From: Cycas panzhihuaensis
Taxonomy: Eukaryota > Cycadophyta
Direction of reading: 5' to 3'
Length of the DNA stretch: 64,000 nucleotides
Assembly: GCA_023213395.1 (NCBI GenBank)
Contig: CM041465.1
Span: forward strand, 124,689,741-124,753,740
This document shows, piece by piece, positions 1 through 11,098 of this stretch (positions are counted from its first letter, which is position 1; the number at the start of each line of letters is the position of its first letter). Position numbers and translations under genes: made by a program. The notes under the pieces are model-generated. The model was given only the letters and a program-made list of their open reading frames with translations. It had not been told where the DNA came from and made no database searches.

Positions 1-1225
1 ACCTCCTTGGTTAGAACCTAAGAGAAACCTCAAGGCATGAGGGAAACAAGCCAAGAAAAGAAAGGGTTTGCCTTCTAGAAGAGAGATGTGTGAAGGGGTC
101 TCACAAAGAAAACTAGACAAACATGCAAAGAAGTTCTTTTGCCAAAGGAAAGAGATAATATGCAGGTCTGAAAGAACCCACTAAAACTAGTTTGAAATAG
201 TTTCACCTTGTGAGATAGCTGGGAAGAGGGTTTCCCTTAAGGAATAGGTAAGAAATCCTTGCAACGACACAAGAAGAGAGTGCAACCTGTAAATAAACTT
301 GATATTGGCAATTTGATGGAGTGCCTGAGAGGAGGACTTGTCCAAAACTAGCTACTATAGACCTACAACTTAGGGTTTTCACCTTAAGGAATGAGGAGGT
401 AGGAGTAAAGAGCAGATAGTAGCATAAGAGAACTTTCTTTTTTCCAAAATTTTCTAAGAGATGAGAGGAAGAAGAGAAAGAATGAGCCAAATTTTGGGTT
501 TTTAAACCCAACCCTAACCTACCAGGCATTTAAGTATCACCTTAGGCAGGAAATAGCCTAGTGCAATGTGTCATTTTCATAATTAATACAAAATTAGTCA
601 TGGTTAGGACAAAAACTAAGAGACGACAGTCGCACCATGGTAAACTTTGTGGTGCCATAGAGTTTGTCGCAGTACCACAGAGTTTGCAGTAGTGCGCTTA
701 AAACAAGGTGAAAAACAAAAGGGGAGCCCAAAAGGCTCCTAAAAGAGGGAGTCCTAGACCCTAAAAGGATAAAATAATAAGTTGCTAGGATGTCTAGGAG
801 GTGTTAAGAGCTGGTGAGACTATAAGAAGCTAGAAAAAGGTGACAGCAAGGCTCCAATGAGAGACAAGTAGTAAACAAGGATGACAATCAAGCCTAAACA
901 GGTTGTTAGGGATCGTATCATGCCAAAAGGTGGTAAAGAATAGGTTACAAGAGCCAAGAGTGCTCAAAGATGATGTGGAGGCATGGTGGAGGGTCATGAA
1001 GTGCCATGTGATACTTGTCCCGAGTCATCATAGGCTAAAGTATTAGATGTAAACATGAGTAGGTAGGCGAGCGAGGCATAATGATCATACAATCAATCAA
1101 CAATATACAATGTGTATCTATCGACAATCTAATGACATTATGAGGTTAATGAAGAGTAAGGATAGAAATGTACCTGTGCTTACCTGAGAGATGTTATCGA
1201 TGTCCATTCCCGATGGCTGAGAAAC
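1..1225. repeat. Unidentified repeat H, left copy
   Basis: No gene is recognised here. The segment is purine-rich on the plus strand. Around 630-700 it contains a run of imperfect short repeats of the type 'ggtgccatagagttt'. A similar, more AT-rich run lies at about 59660-59770, so I treat 1-1225 and about 59240-60200 as diverged copies of one repeat, possibly an LTR. A 108-codon minus-strand ORF (529-203) has no features I recognise and overlaps the repeat, so it is not called as a gene. The right edge is set by the start of similarity to the G-family LTR near 1226. Confidence 0.35.
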
Positions 1226-1800
1226 AACATGATAGTAAAAGATATAACCGATTGTATTTTATTAACAACAAAAAATGCGACTTTATTAATAAAACATGAT
1301 TGATTATATTTTTGGTAGAACTAAAAATGTGATAAGTGAGAAGATGAAAATCACTTATGGAAAAGTCAAAAATTAGACTTTTATTGAAAAATTAAATAAA
1401 AATAACTTAATTAATAATGAAAACAACCTAAAAAGAGGTGGAAACTATAAGCACAAGCCTAAAAATAGCAAAAAATAGATGATTTAAAAGGTGAAATAAA
1501 AAAGGAAGAGTGAAGCAAAGAAATGTTTTAAAGAAAAAGTGAATTAGAATGATTGTAAAAGAGATATTTTATTATTATAGTTCTCATTCATCAGTAAGTA
1601 AAAAAGTATAATAATATAATCATCATCATTTAACATACATCATCTAAAAAATATAGCATATCTCATCAAAATATAGGTTAGTACAGTATAGAACAAACTC
1701 CAATAAATGATATTTAAGTGCAATCAAGCAAGAATAGTTGTTAATAATAGTAAGAATCAATTGAAGGCCAAGTTTTAGTGAAACATTTGCCTCCTTAGCA
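1226..1800 (-). mobile_element. Partial 3' LTR of Ty3/gypsy copy C
   Basis: Read on the minus strand, this begins at 1800 with a sequence closely related to the first 35 bases of LTR2 and LTR4 (TG start, then GGCAAATGTTTCAC). The sequence just outside it (1801-1850) matches the bases flanking the 5' end of LTR2. Similarity continues to the CACGTTTTT-box region and the 'GGCTGAG' block near 1215, then stops. Only about 575 of the expected 2430 bp remain, so this LTR is truncated at its junction with repeat H. Inverted boxes are visible at 1271-1313. Confidence 0.7.
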
Positions 1801-2760
1801 CTTGAAGCTTCTACTTTAAAAGAGGAGTAGGATGGTGAAATGTGACAATGATCACGATGCAGAATTTTCTTAAAAAGATAAATAGTTTGGATGGAGTATG
1901 TAGATGATGGTTAACTAGTCTACAAATGGTACTATAATCAAACTAAATAAACCTCAATGTCTTTAGAATAACAAGATAAAGAGGTACTACCTAAATGCAA
2001 TGAAAAGCAATGCTAAATGCCCATAAATTGGATGAGACTTAAAAACCTAGTTGATCACAGTTTATCTCTTATTAACTAAAGTTCAGAGAATTGTCTTTTT
2101 GCTAGGGCATAAAGGATAGATTGTCATAGTTTTTAGGCTCATTAACAGGTGACTCTTTGGGGCCCTGATTACGAAAGGTTTAGCTCATTAGTAGGTGATT
2201 TTTTGGAGTCTTCTGGTATAGTTTATGCTCATTAACAAGTTAAAGAGATTCAATACATTACCATGTCATTGTTTAGGCTATTCAATAAGTAAAAGGGCTT
2301 AGAGCTTCTTGAAGGCTAAAACAAGGGCTTACACGAATATTAAAATAAGTAAAATATATGATATTGATGGCTTCAAAATTCTCCTTAAAAGATAAATGAG
2401 TAAGGTTAATGATAACCCTAATAAGTAAAAGATATATCATTTCTTAATTCTAAAAGATTTTATCCAAGAATGATGGATAGAAAAGATAATATTAATCTGG
2501 ACAAATCTAATGGAGGGAAGGGAAAGTTTTATCTAAAAAAGAAAGGAAAAGAGGGCCTCCTTTTTTAAAAGAAAAATGAATATATTTCATTTAATTTTTA
2601 TGTGAAGGAGTTGGAAAATCAATGGTCCAGAGGGCCCTTTTAACTTTATTTTCAAGGTGATTTAGAGCTATCTTAGTGAGAGATCAACTTTGAGAGGTGG
2701 GGATAAGGATGATGCATCGGGGAGTTATATATCTAATACGTCTCCCTTAATTAAAAAAAA
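1801..2760 (-). repeat. Distal 3' UTR of copy C with decayed minisatellite
   Basis: This is non-coding 3' UTR of the minus-strand element C, between its LTR and the antisense-gene module. At about 2040-2345 the minus strand shows four to five degenerate copies of the unit containing GAGCCTAAACTATGA. The same unit forms the 51/52-bp arrays in copies A (29271 on) and B (50933 on). The unit spacing here is no longer regular. Nothing else is recognised in 2346-2760. Confidence 0.55.
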
Positions 2761-2783
2761 AAAAGAAAATATTTTTTAAAAAT

Positions 2784-2973
2784 AAAAATATGATAATACA
2801 TGGTAAAAAAGATAGCTTCAGTGTAAAAACATGATCAAATTATCAAAAATATGATTTCACAAACTAGCACAAGAATCGTAAGATGACATTTTTAATAACT
2901 AAATCATGCTTTTGACTATGTAATCACGTTTTTTAGTAAGCAATTATGTTTTTGATTGATTTACCATATTTTT
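2784..2973. promoter_or_regulatory. Phased inverted array of TCACGTTTTT boxes, copy C
   Basis: Nine copies of a 10-bp box are visible. Four, in the AAAAACATGA orientation, start at 2784, 2805, 2825 and 2845. Five, in the TCACGTTTTT orientation, start at 2884, 2904, 2924, 2944 and 2964, exactly 20 bp apart. The two halves face each other across about 30 bp. The array ends about 100 bp before the antisense ORF at 3075. An equivalent array lies before the equivalent ORF in copy B, and the same box occurs in the LTRs. A promoter or protein-binding role is inference from position and helical phasing. Confidence 0.6.
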
Positions 2974-3074
2974 TATTTTGAAAAGGAAAATTAAAAAATA
3001 AAAATTTTTTACAAAGCCAAAATTAGAGTTTAACATGATTATTTTTGATGTGATGCAGCCTCTATAGGGTAGAA

Positions 3075-4905
3075 ATGAGAGAAAAGGAAGGATTGACTAT
3101 TAGAGAATTAATCAGTCAGTTGAGTGAAGAAGATTGGGACCTATTAAGAGCATGTAGCCTATTCCAAGTGAGTGGGTCAACCCAACTAGTGATGAAATAT
3201 GAGATCTTACATGATTTTATCAGTTGTTAGATCTCATGGAGAAATACCTTTAGAGTACAAGCCAAACGAGATATACAGATCACTTCTAGGGATGTAGGGA
3301 GGATACTGGGTGTTAGATGGGATGGTGAGAGGATTAGACTAAATAAGGTGATCAAAGACAAATAACAAGAGGCATGCAACCATCATTTGACTAGTTTTAC
3401 TGATTAGTTTGGTTCTTATAGAGTATCTATTGAGGCAATGAGGATGATAGAGGGGATTCCTGTGATACAGAAGATCACTGCCCTCATCATCATGTTTAGG
3501 ATTATTAGAATCCAAAACTTCATAGGGGTTTCATCACAGTGGGTAGGATTAGTAAGGATATGTGAGCAAGGCATTAGAATGAACTGGGGGTAATACATAG
3601 TAGATAGTATATGCCATTTGTTACCCATGATTAAGAGGTAGGGTAGGGGAGGCTTTTCCTATAGTTCCATTTTGATGTGTTGGTTGTATAACCATATCCC
3701 ACTTATGAGGCTAGAAGGAGCACTAAGAGAGCTGACTATCATAGATTTGGGAATGAACAGGTGGCATATGAGAGCTTGAATCCATAATAGAATAGCTATC
3801 ATAGTGAGGAGTACACACAACCCTCTACTAAGTCACATGATTAGGAGATAGCTTACAGAGGATCCATATGAGGGATTGCCAGTAAAGAGTGATGACAAGG
3901 TCGACGTGGTGTAAAGGTAACAGCATGAGAGGCTCCTATTATTGGTGGAGGGAGAGGGATAGGGAGAGGAGGAGAAGATGGTGGATAGTGTGAGGTGGGT
4001 TAAGGTGAAAGAGAAGAGGCATCGACCAATAGAGGAGTAAGGGATGTGCTCTAAGCGATGGGTAGAGTACCAACTGGAGATAGGAAGGCTCCATATAGAG
4101 CATGGAGCTAGGTTTGACTAATGAGTAGGGGAGAGGAGGTGATGGGATTAGAGGAGGAGAGAGGGAGCCTACTCAAGAGGTTCCCTCAAAGCCTTAGGGA
4201 GAGGGAGTCATACATCAAGGAGAGGAGATGGTGGTAGAGCCAGTAGGAGGAAGTGAGCTAATAGGTATGTTAGTTGATTTATTTTAAATATACTTAATTA
4301 TATCTTTTTGATTATCTACCCTTTATACAAGAGATTGATCATGATTTATATATTTTCCATGGACAAGTGAAAAGAGCTTGACTCTTTTAGAGGTTAGGAG
4401 GATGTTGGACTTGATTTTCCCTTACACATCGATGTTAGATGATCCCTCAATATGGAGTATAATTGATTGTATAATGCTAAGGCATCAGATCGAGTATTTC
4501 GATTCTAGACTATGAGCTTGAGATATGTTTCCAAATATAGGGATGGAGTTGATACTTTAGGAGTTAGAGCTCAAGGTAGTAGAGGATGCATAATGTCATA
4601 TACGGAGCATGATATTAGTACAAGCTGGAGGATGAGCTACTCTATTTGAGAGTATGATAGTTTAACAGGGGCAACATCTTCCACCATGTAGAGTGTTGAT
4701 ACATGGACAATCTAGAGATAGATGAGAGAGGGTAGAGTTAGGAGTACAGGAGAGATCTCACCAGGACTTACAGACATAGGTATATTTTTGTATATAGAGG
4801 AGAGGAGATAGGAGGGAAATATGAGGCATCTTATGAGCCTCAATTTTATATCATGAGTCACACGAGTGACAAATATACTATGCTAATTTCTGTATATATA
4901 TTGGT
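3075..4905 (+). pseudogene. Antisense gene carried in the 3' UTR of copy C (decayed, one predicted intron)
   Basis: This lies on the plus strand, opposite to the host element C. From ATG 3075 one frame runs to about 4116 with no indel that I can see but with 11 in-frame stops, the first at 3228. Most are TAA or TAG where the family probably had Gln, Trp or Arg. The frame aligns codon by codon with the minus strand of copy B from 50129. Shared segments include HEILxDFIS-like, RDVxRILGV, a pattern NWGQYIVDSI, GRGxFSYSSILMC and a charged stretch RHRPIEE...SKRWVEYQLEIGRLH. A second exon (4367 to about 4905) follows a predicted 102-bp intron. No enzyme motif or signal peptide was seen. Accessory ORFs, including antisense ones, are known between pol and the 3' LTR of some Tat-lineage elements. 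The NWGQYI...I segment recalls the 'putative plant transposon protein' domain, but this is a guess. Confidence 0.65.
4265..4366 (+). other. Predicted intron of the antisense gene, copy C
   Basis: The donor is AG|GTATGT at 4265. The body is T-rich and ends in 'tttccatggaca' before GTGAAAAG. The acceptor reads AA instead of AG, one G-to-A change. In copy B the same place has an intact acceptor (TGTAG|GTGATGAG), and the donor is CAG|GTAGAG. Removing it joins exon 1 (phase 1, last base G) to exon 2 so that both copies read G-[ED]-x-x-x-T-L-x-E-V. Splicing is inferred from sequence only. Confidence 0.5.
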
Positions 4906-5759
4906 CATTTTATTTATAGCTTGAGTAGGATATATTATGAATGATTGACTCTAAACTCTTTCCCTCTTTATCCCTCTTTTATATGTTGTAAATGTGATAT
5001 ACACTTGTTAATGTGAGGATCCATAAAAACATATAATAGTTTTTAACCTTTTTTTTTGGTCTTTTATGATTGTATAATTTTTAAAATTTCTTTTTGACTA
5101 ATATATATATGGTAGTTTATTACTCATTCTGGAGTGTAGAAGGGTCTTAAAGGAGAAAAATTATAAGGAATAATGAAGGAAAAAAAAAAGATAAAAAAAA
5201 AAAGGAGTATATGGAAAAGATAAACAACTCCATTTCTATAAACATAAAACCATTTGGAAGACGAATGGTAATAAGTTTATAAAAATAGAAGATGGAATAA
5301 TATAAGCCTATCTAAAAGAAAAACTCACACAATTTGTATTATACTCAAGATAGATTATATAAACATAGACCAAAATCCATATTCATGTAATATATCTTAA
5401 GAAAAACATGTTGTTTATAGAATGAAAATCTAATTCCACTTAATAAACAACTAATTTCTTGAGTATATAGGATTCCTCATTGGCTCTTTTTAGGGGTAAG
5501 AAGCTTTTGGGAACTTGCCCCCTACCAAGATCCTCTACGACCCATGATTCTCAAGTGGGTCTATCTATTCTAACACTTCATTTCATCGTTAGACTTATGA
5601 TCTTAACCCTCACATTACTTATACCTTTATCCTAAAAAACCCATAGTTTATACTCTTTGTGGAGTGGTAGTTTATACTCGTTCCAAAGTAAGGTGCCCCT
5701 AGTAAAATATGAGAATCAACCAAAATAATCATCCAAGATAACAGAGACAAGAGCATTAA
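4906..5759 (-). other. Proximal 3' UTR of copy C
   Basis: Non-coding stretch between the antisense-gene module and the extra RNase H of minus-strand element C. It is collinear, on the opposite strand, with 28560-29220 of copy A and 47455-48165 of copy B. For example, the 'gagtggtagtttatactc' motif near 5665 and the block around 5480-5560 match the segment near 28720-28810. The strand contains several GTTTATACTC-type motifs and A-rich tracts (5160-5215). No ORF of note. Confidence 0.55.
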
Positions 5760-6120
5760 CTTTAATATTAAGGATGTGAGTAACAAATTAAATAGTGACT
5801 GAAGAGAATAAATACATCAATGATAAATCCTGATGATAAAAGGAAATAAGACATAAAGAATATATTTGATATATCTTAACTAACTGGCACACTACAATCT
5901 AGGAGTCAGAGTAAACGACAATGGGCCCATGATAAGAGCGAGAAATATCAGATAATGCTCCTATAATAGTAGAGTACTCAACTTCATTGTTAGTTTCTCT
6001 AAGTAAAAATAGGCCAATAGATATGAGAGGATTTCCTAATTGGTTATAAATCACCCACATAGTGACAATCAGTCCTCGGTTACGTCTACTACCTCCATCA
6101 ACAAAAATACTCAATGATAT
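5760..6120 (-). pseudogene. Archaeal-type RNase H (second RNase H) of copy C
   Basis: The minus-strand frame from 6114 shows the aRNH signature: FVDGGSRRNRG near the start, TNNEVEYSTIIGAL in the middle and VVYSDS at the third acidic position, after which stops appear. All three acidic positions (D, E, D) are present, unlike in copies A and B. A second RNase H of this type downstream of integrase is characteristic of the Tat lineage of plant Ty3/gypsy elements, where it is thought to help degrade RNA in RNA:DNA hybrids during reverse transcription. The frame is open for 71 codons only. It lies 3' of the integrase remnant, as expected for the family. Confidence 0.75.
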
Positions 6121-7239
6121 GGAAAGATAGGACTAATATTTAGAGATGGCGTGATTAATAAAGGAGAGTGCATGAATTAATCAATAAGGAGATGGTTGTG
6201 AATGCAAATATGTTGGTTCTAACTATAAGGAGGAAAAAGAAAAAAACATAATCAGGATGACCAATAATCAGGATGACCATAATAAACTAGAACAAAAGGT
6301 GTCAAGCAGGGTTTGATCACAATTAAGGCTATAATGGACCCAAGAAGCTAGATCGAACATCCTGAGTGACCCAACCTATTATATGTATAGGTGGGGATGA
6401 AGCCATCATATGACTTTCCCTGGATTATAAGAGGATGATAATGATATACTTTTTAATAATATTTTTTCTTTTTATTATTATTTTTTTTACTTTGATATTT
6501 TTTTAAAACTTTTACTTTTACTTTTTTTCTTTTAAATATTTATAAGAAAAGATTTATAACAATCCAATTATGAAGTGCCTTTTCTCAGTGTAGTAAGAAT
6601 TTATCCTTTTTAATAAAACTAAGCTGAAATAAGAGATTAATCTCCTTAAAGATTGAACTATAGGAGAAAGAGGAGATTTGAATCAAGGTGTCTCCAAATA
6701 TAAAGGGAAGGTGGCAAAATGAATAGTCACCTCAATAGTGTAGATAGAGAAAACCAAGGATAATAAAAGAAAAGAAAATAGATGATGAATGACCAAGAAG
6801 GAATGCCCAAAATAAAGAAATAGTATATAAGAGATAACCTAAGCAACTAATAAAATATCTAAAGCTGATGAACAAATCTCTTATCAAGGATGAGTACTAA
6901 TAATAAGGTTGGGAGCCCAAATTCTCTCTTGAGTATAGAGCTCAAAAGAGAAAAGATCAATAATCTCGAAGAAGCAATACCCACAATCAACACATATGCT
7001 GGAAAGAGTAACAGACTTATATGATCATGAGTATAATCATTTTATGAAAGTAGAGGTAGCTTAGAAGAAAGCAAGAAATGATTAAGAAAGAGAATTGACC
7101 ATAGTTTTAGCTCTTTAGATAATAGAAATAGTCAGAGTTGTAGTTTATCCTCATTGCAGAGACAAGATACTACTAGGCATAAAACTTTATCAAATATTGA
7201 GAATTTATAGGATTTTTAAATTCTAAGCCTTCCATGGTT
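6121..7239 (-). other. Integrase tail and spacer of copy C
   Basis: Non-coding or heavily decayed sequence between integrase and the extra RNase H on the minus strand. Segment 6560-6960 is collinear with 27345-27720 (A) and about 46200-46560 (B), so it marks the sequence to which A and B are joined after their pol deletion. Near 7147-7165 the minus strand has AATGAGGATAAACTACAA, the motif found at the deletion joint in A and B. Low-complexity T-rich DNA occupies 6430-6540. Confidence 0.5.
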
Positions 7240-8345
7240 GAGATTTGATAAGCTCCATTATTTAAATCTTTAATAACTAGGAAAGGTCTAGCCCACTTGG
7301 AAGAAAACATTTATTATTTATCGTGGTGGTATTCTAACTTTAAAACTTTGTCACCAATATGGAACTTCCTAGGTCTAAGTTGTCTATCATGAGTAGCTTG
7401 AATCCTATCTTTAGAATCTATGTTATTTTGTAATGCTTATAAATAAGTGTCATCTATTTTCTTGAGTTCTAAGAGAAATGTTTCTCTTTAGAACTCTTCT
7501 CGGTTAACTCTTTTAATGAGACCCATAAGGAAAGAATCTTAACCTCTAATGGAAGGATGGCCTTAACACTATAAATCAGGGAGAATAATGTCATACCTAT
7601 GGCATTCCTAATTGAAGTTCTATAAGCCCACAATGCTGACAATAGTTAAATATACCAATCTCTATGAGAAGTTATGACAGTTTTAGCTAAAATCTTAGCT
7701 AAAGTCTTATTAAATGCCTTAACTTGACTATTCACTTGAGGGTGATAAGGGGCCGATAATCTATAGGTAATGCGAGATTTATCACATAACTCACTGACAT
7801 GGGGATTATAAAATGAAGACCCATTATTAGTAATAATAATATCTAGTACCTCTAAATATACAAATGATATATTGGAAGATGAATGTAGTAATAACCTTCT
7901 TAGTAATAGAGACTAACAGAATAACTTCACTCTATTTAATAAAATATTCAGTTGCAATAATAATAAATTTATGGTCATTAGATGAAGCTGGAAAGATTTG
8001 ACCAATGAGATCGAAACCCCATTAGGAGAAGGGCTAAGGAGAAATAATTAATTTCAACTCTTGTGTAGGTTTATAAATTAAAGTTGCATGAGATTGACAT
8101 TTTTTATACTTTTGAACATAGGCATGAGTATCTTTGAATAAAGTGGGCTAATAATAACCCATATAAAAAAAGAATTGGGCTATAGATTGACCACTAAATT
8201 TTCCAACATACGTTCCTTTGTGGCATTCTATTAAGGCTACAAGAGCTTCATTAGGAGAGATACATTTCAATAGAATCCTATCAAAAGAATATTTATAAAG
8301 TATGCCATCAAGCAAGAGATATTACCTAGTGGTGGCTTGAATTCA
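7240..8345 (-). pseudogene. Integrase of Ty3/gypsy copy C (decayed)
   Basis: Minus-strand translation gives integrase-like segments broken by stops. A core stretch near 8060-7930 has YKPTQELKL and WGFDLIGQIFP, then NNGSSFYNP near 7815, where the second catalytic Asp of DNGSxF reads Asn, then SAPYHPQVNSQVKAFNKTLAKIL near 7750-7690. This order (zinc-binding region, D-D-E core, C-terminal tail) fits a Ty3/gypsy integrase, which inserts the cDNA into the host chromosome. At least ten stops make it non-functional. It follows RNase H, as in Ty3/gypsy (the reverse of copia order). Confidence 0.7.
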
Positions 8346-8900
8346 TCTTCTCTTCTTTGACATCAAAGAAGAATGGAAAGATTGATTATAAAGGTATGAT
8401 TTAATCTCCCTATACCAAGGGACATCAGAAGGGATGGCCTTGACATGGAGTATATGCTCATCTAGAAGAGTATCATTAATAGGTTGACGAGTAGGATTGG
8501 GAAGATGAGCATCAGCCATGATCTCTATAATGACCATGTCTTTCTTAGACTTTTTATTAATAATTTAAAAGTCAAACTCTTATGATGATAAGTACCATTT
8601 ACCTAATCATCTAGTAAGTTTGGTTTTAGTTAGTAAATATCCAATAGAGTTAGTTCGGATAATAAGATGGACCTTGTTTCTAAGAAGATAGTACTGTAAC
8701 TTCTTAGTGGTAAAAATTAAAGAAAGACACTCCTTTTCAGGAAGAGGATAATAAAGCTTAATTGCTACTAAAGTCCTACTAATGAAATAAATTACTCATT
8801 CTTTAGAAAAATTATCCTCTTAAGCTAATATACCTACTAATGATTCTTCTATAAATGAAGTATATATAATAAAAGGTCTGTCAAATCTTAGTGGAGCAAG
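8343..8900 (-). pseudogene. Classical RNase H of Ty3/gypsy copy C (decayed)
   Basis: The minus-strand frame continues from the RT. The RPFIIYTSFIEESLVGILA stretch (about 8900-8840) matches the start of gypsy RNase H, with the first catalytic Asp position (family YxD) reading Ser after Thr. It is followed by EKECLSLIFTTKKLQYYL and, after stops, LTRxLGKWYLSSxEFDF near 8600, the family's RIxRWxLxLxEFD segment. The 64-codon ORF 8537-8343 covers the linker to integrase. The domain degrades the RNA strand of the hybrid during reverse transcription in intact relatives. Dead here. Confidence 0.65.
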
Positions 8901-9960
8901 CATAAGTGCTAAGATAAATGCTTGCTTTAGTTTATCAAAGGACTCTTGAACCTGAGGAGTGCATCGTAATTTGACATCTTTCTTTATAATATTAGTGATA
9001 GGCTTAGCATATAAGGTAAAATTTATAATAAAATATCTCAAAAATCCAAGCCTACGTAAAAAGGATTTAATCTATTTTTGAGTTTTTTTTTTTTTGGGGG
9101 GGGGGGGGTGTATATCAACAATTGTCTTTATCGTATTAGGGTCTATTCTTACTCCATCATTAGAGATGATATTACACAACATTCTTCTTGATATCACAAC
9201 AAACACTCATTTAAATAGATTTAGACACAAATGATATTTTTTGCATCTTTTGAAGATTATTCTCAAATCACGCATATGGTCTTATCATTTATGGGAAAGG
9301 GAATGCATGCTGTCTAAGTATATGATAATAATGTTACTGATTAGATCATGAAAAATATAGACCATTTCTCTTTAGTAAGTAGCCCCAATAATTTTCAATC
9401 TAAAAGGCATGACCTTATAAACAAACGTATCCCAAGGAGTAGTGAAAGTAGTCTTATGACAATCTTATGTTATAATAGAAATTTGATTATACCTAGAAAA
9501 GCCATCCATAAGGGACATCACCTTAAAACCAATTGTTTGATCCCAAATTTGATCAAGAAAAGGGAGAGAAAATTTGTCTTTAGAATAGCCATCATTAATA
9601 TCCCAAAAGTTAATGCAGATTTAGATTGAACCATTTTTCTTTATAACTAGAACTATATTGGAAACCCATTGAGAGTAATCCACACTCTTAATGAATCCAT
9701 CTCTTAATAATTTCTTAACTTCTTGTTTTATAGTAATAAAAAGATGTGGGTGAATAGGTCATTGTTTTTCATATTTAAGTTTAATTCTAAGAATAACCAT
9801 GATATTATACTCAATGACTTAAGGATCAAGATCCTGCATATCATTATAGTCCTAAGAAAATATTAAATGAAACTCATGAAAGAGATCCTTAAATTAAGAA
9901 ATCTCTTGAAGAGTACAATTAGCTCCAAGCTTGATAATTTTAGGAATTTCCCCCAATTCT
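8900..9960 (-). pseudogene. Reverse transcriptase of Ty3/gypsy copy C (decayed)
   Basis: Minus-strand segments run in RT order. LGANCTLQEISQFKDLFHEF near 9940-9890 is the N-terminal lead-in. KKLLRDGFIKSVDYSQWVSN, then FKVMSLMDGFSRYNQI (the first catalytic Asp in MDGFSRYNQI), TPWDTFVYKVMPFRLK, and YLDS at 9320-9309 replace the family's YVDD, so the second Asp of the active site is lost. RDLRIIFKRCKKYHL follows. The domain would copy element RNA into DNA. It is interrupted by stops and by the homopolymer run at 9083-9108. This is the only RT of the G family in the window; A and B lack it. Confidence 0.75.
9083..9108. repeat. T13/G13 homopolymer junction inside copy C pol
   Basis: Thirteen T (9083-9095) are followed directly by thirteen G (9096-9108). 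On the coding (minus) strand this reads C13 A13 and falls between RT and RNase H, in a region otherwise collinear with gypsy pol. Nothing comparable occurs elsewhere in the window. It may be slippage growth of a short C-A tract or an assembly error. Confidence 0.9.
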
Positions 9961-11098
9961 AAGTTGATATCTATTATTTCTTTGATGAGCATAGCATTTC
10001 CTTCTTCAAAATGAGGAGGAGCAAGTTCTATAAGAGAAACTATCTCTTGAAGTCAAGAATGATCAACTAGTGGTGAATTAGGTTGCATTGTCTTTAAAAA
10101 ACCCAACTTATGATGACCAGAGGGTAGATCTAGAGTTGACCCTACTAGATGCACAAGGATCATCTCATTATTTTCAAAATGGTATAAGTAAAAAAGGTCA
10201 ACAAGGAGAGGGTATTTTGGTAGATCAGTAGACAAAGAAAGATACTCAAAAGATGGGGAATCATCAACCAAAGAGTTTGGATCACTAGGAAAAAACTCAA
10301 TGATTGAAGAGACTTTAGAGAAAGGAATTGGTTTATCGATGAATTCCTAAGTTAAAGTAAAGGTCTATTCAAATTCATGATGGTAAGAATGATAATCTTG
10401 ATTAAATAAAGACATCAAAATGGGGGATGATGAGGGAGCATCCATAACAGAATGAGAAGGAAAATAAATGATAGAAACCAAATTCACTTCTTGCATTCAA
10501 TTAGAGGTATTTTGATTCCTTTAAAACATATTTTTTGAAGGGATGACCTCGTCATTTGATTCTAAGTTTTGGTGCCTATGTAATAATATCTTTTTCTTGT
10601 GATAACTGGGATAAAAGAGGTGTAGCATTAGTAGGCATATCATATGAAAAAGGAACCACATGATTAGTCAATGAAATAATCAAAGTAGAAAGAAATTGAA
10701 GTATTTGTTGTTAAAGGCAAACATAAAACCTAAGAGAAATGACTCTGAATAGATAGAAAAATATTTAAATTGGTTATTTCATTCATAGTTATTTCTTTAT
10801 AAGATATTCTAGAACGTGAAGTAATTTCTTCATTAAAAGAAGAAGGGGAAATTGAAGATCGATAAGTAGGACCCAAAATATGAGGAATAGATGGAGAACC
10901 TTATTTAGCAGGGATAATTTTACCAGATCAATACCCTTTACTTCTCCTTAAGGAGGAGGAGTTTCAGTGGAAAAATATTCCCTAAGCCTAGTGATTGAAA
11001 GAAATACTCTCAAGAGTTAGATAACTTAATAGGTTCTAAAAAAGCCTCAATGAGTAGGACTGACTACTTAATAGGCTTCAACTTATGCTTAACAATCT
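9961..11098 (-). pseudogene. Protease-RT linker of copy C
   Basis: Minus-strand coding remnant between protease and RT. It is collinear with 25961-27100 in copy A and 45358-45800 in copy B. The 72-codon piece at 10271-10053 (including FENNEMILVHLVGSTLDLPSGHHKLGF) corresponds to about 26890-26970 in A. No catalytic motif was seen. In gypsy polyproteins this region links protease to RT, and its length here (over 1 kb) is long. Confidence 0.55.

Noticed and set aside
203-529. 108-codon minus-strand ORF as a gene
   Set aside because: No recognisable domain, overlaps a repeat also seen at the other end of the window, and composition follows the local purine-rich strand.
3075-4905. Envelope-like protein
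   Set aside because: No signal peptide or transmembrane segment in the visible frame, and the gene is antisense to the element, unlike env-like genes.
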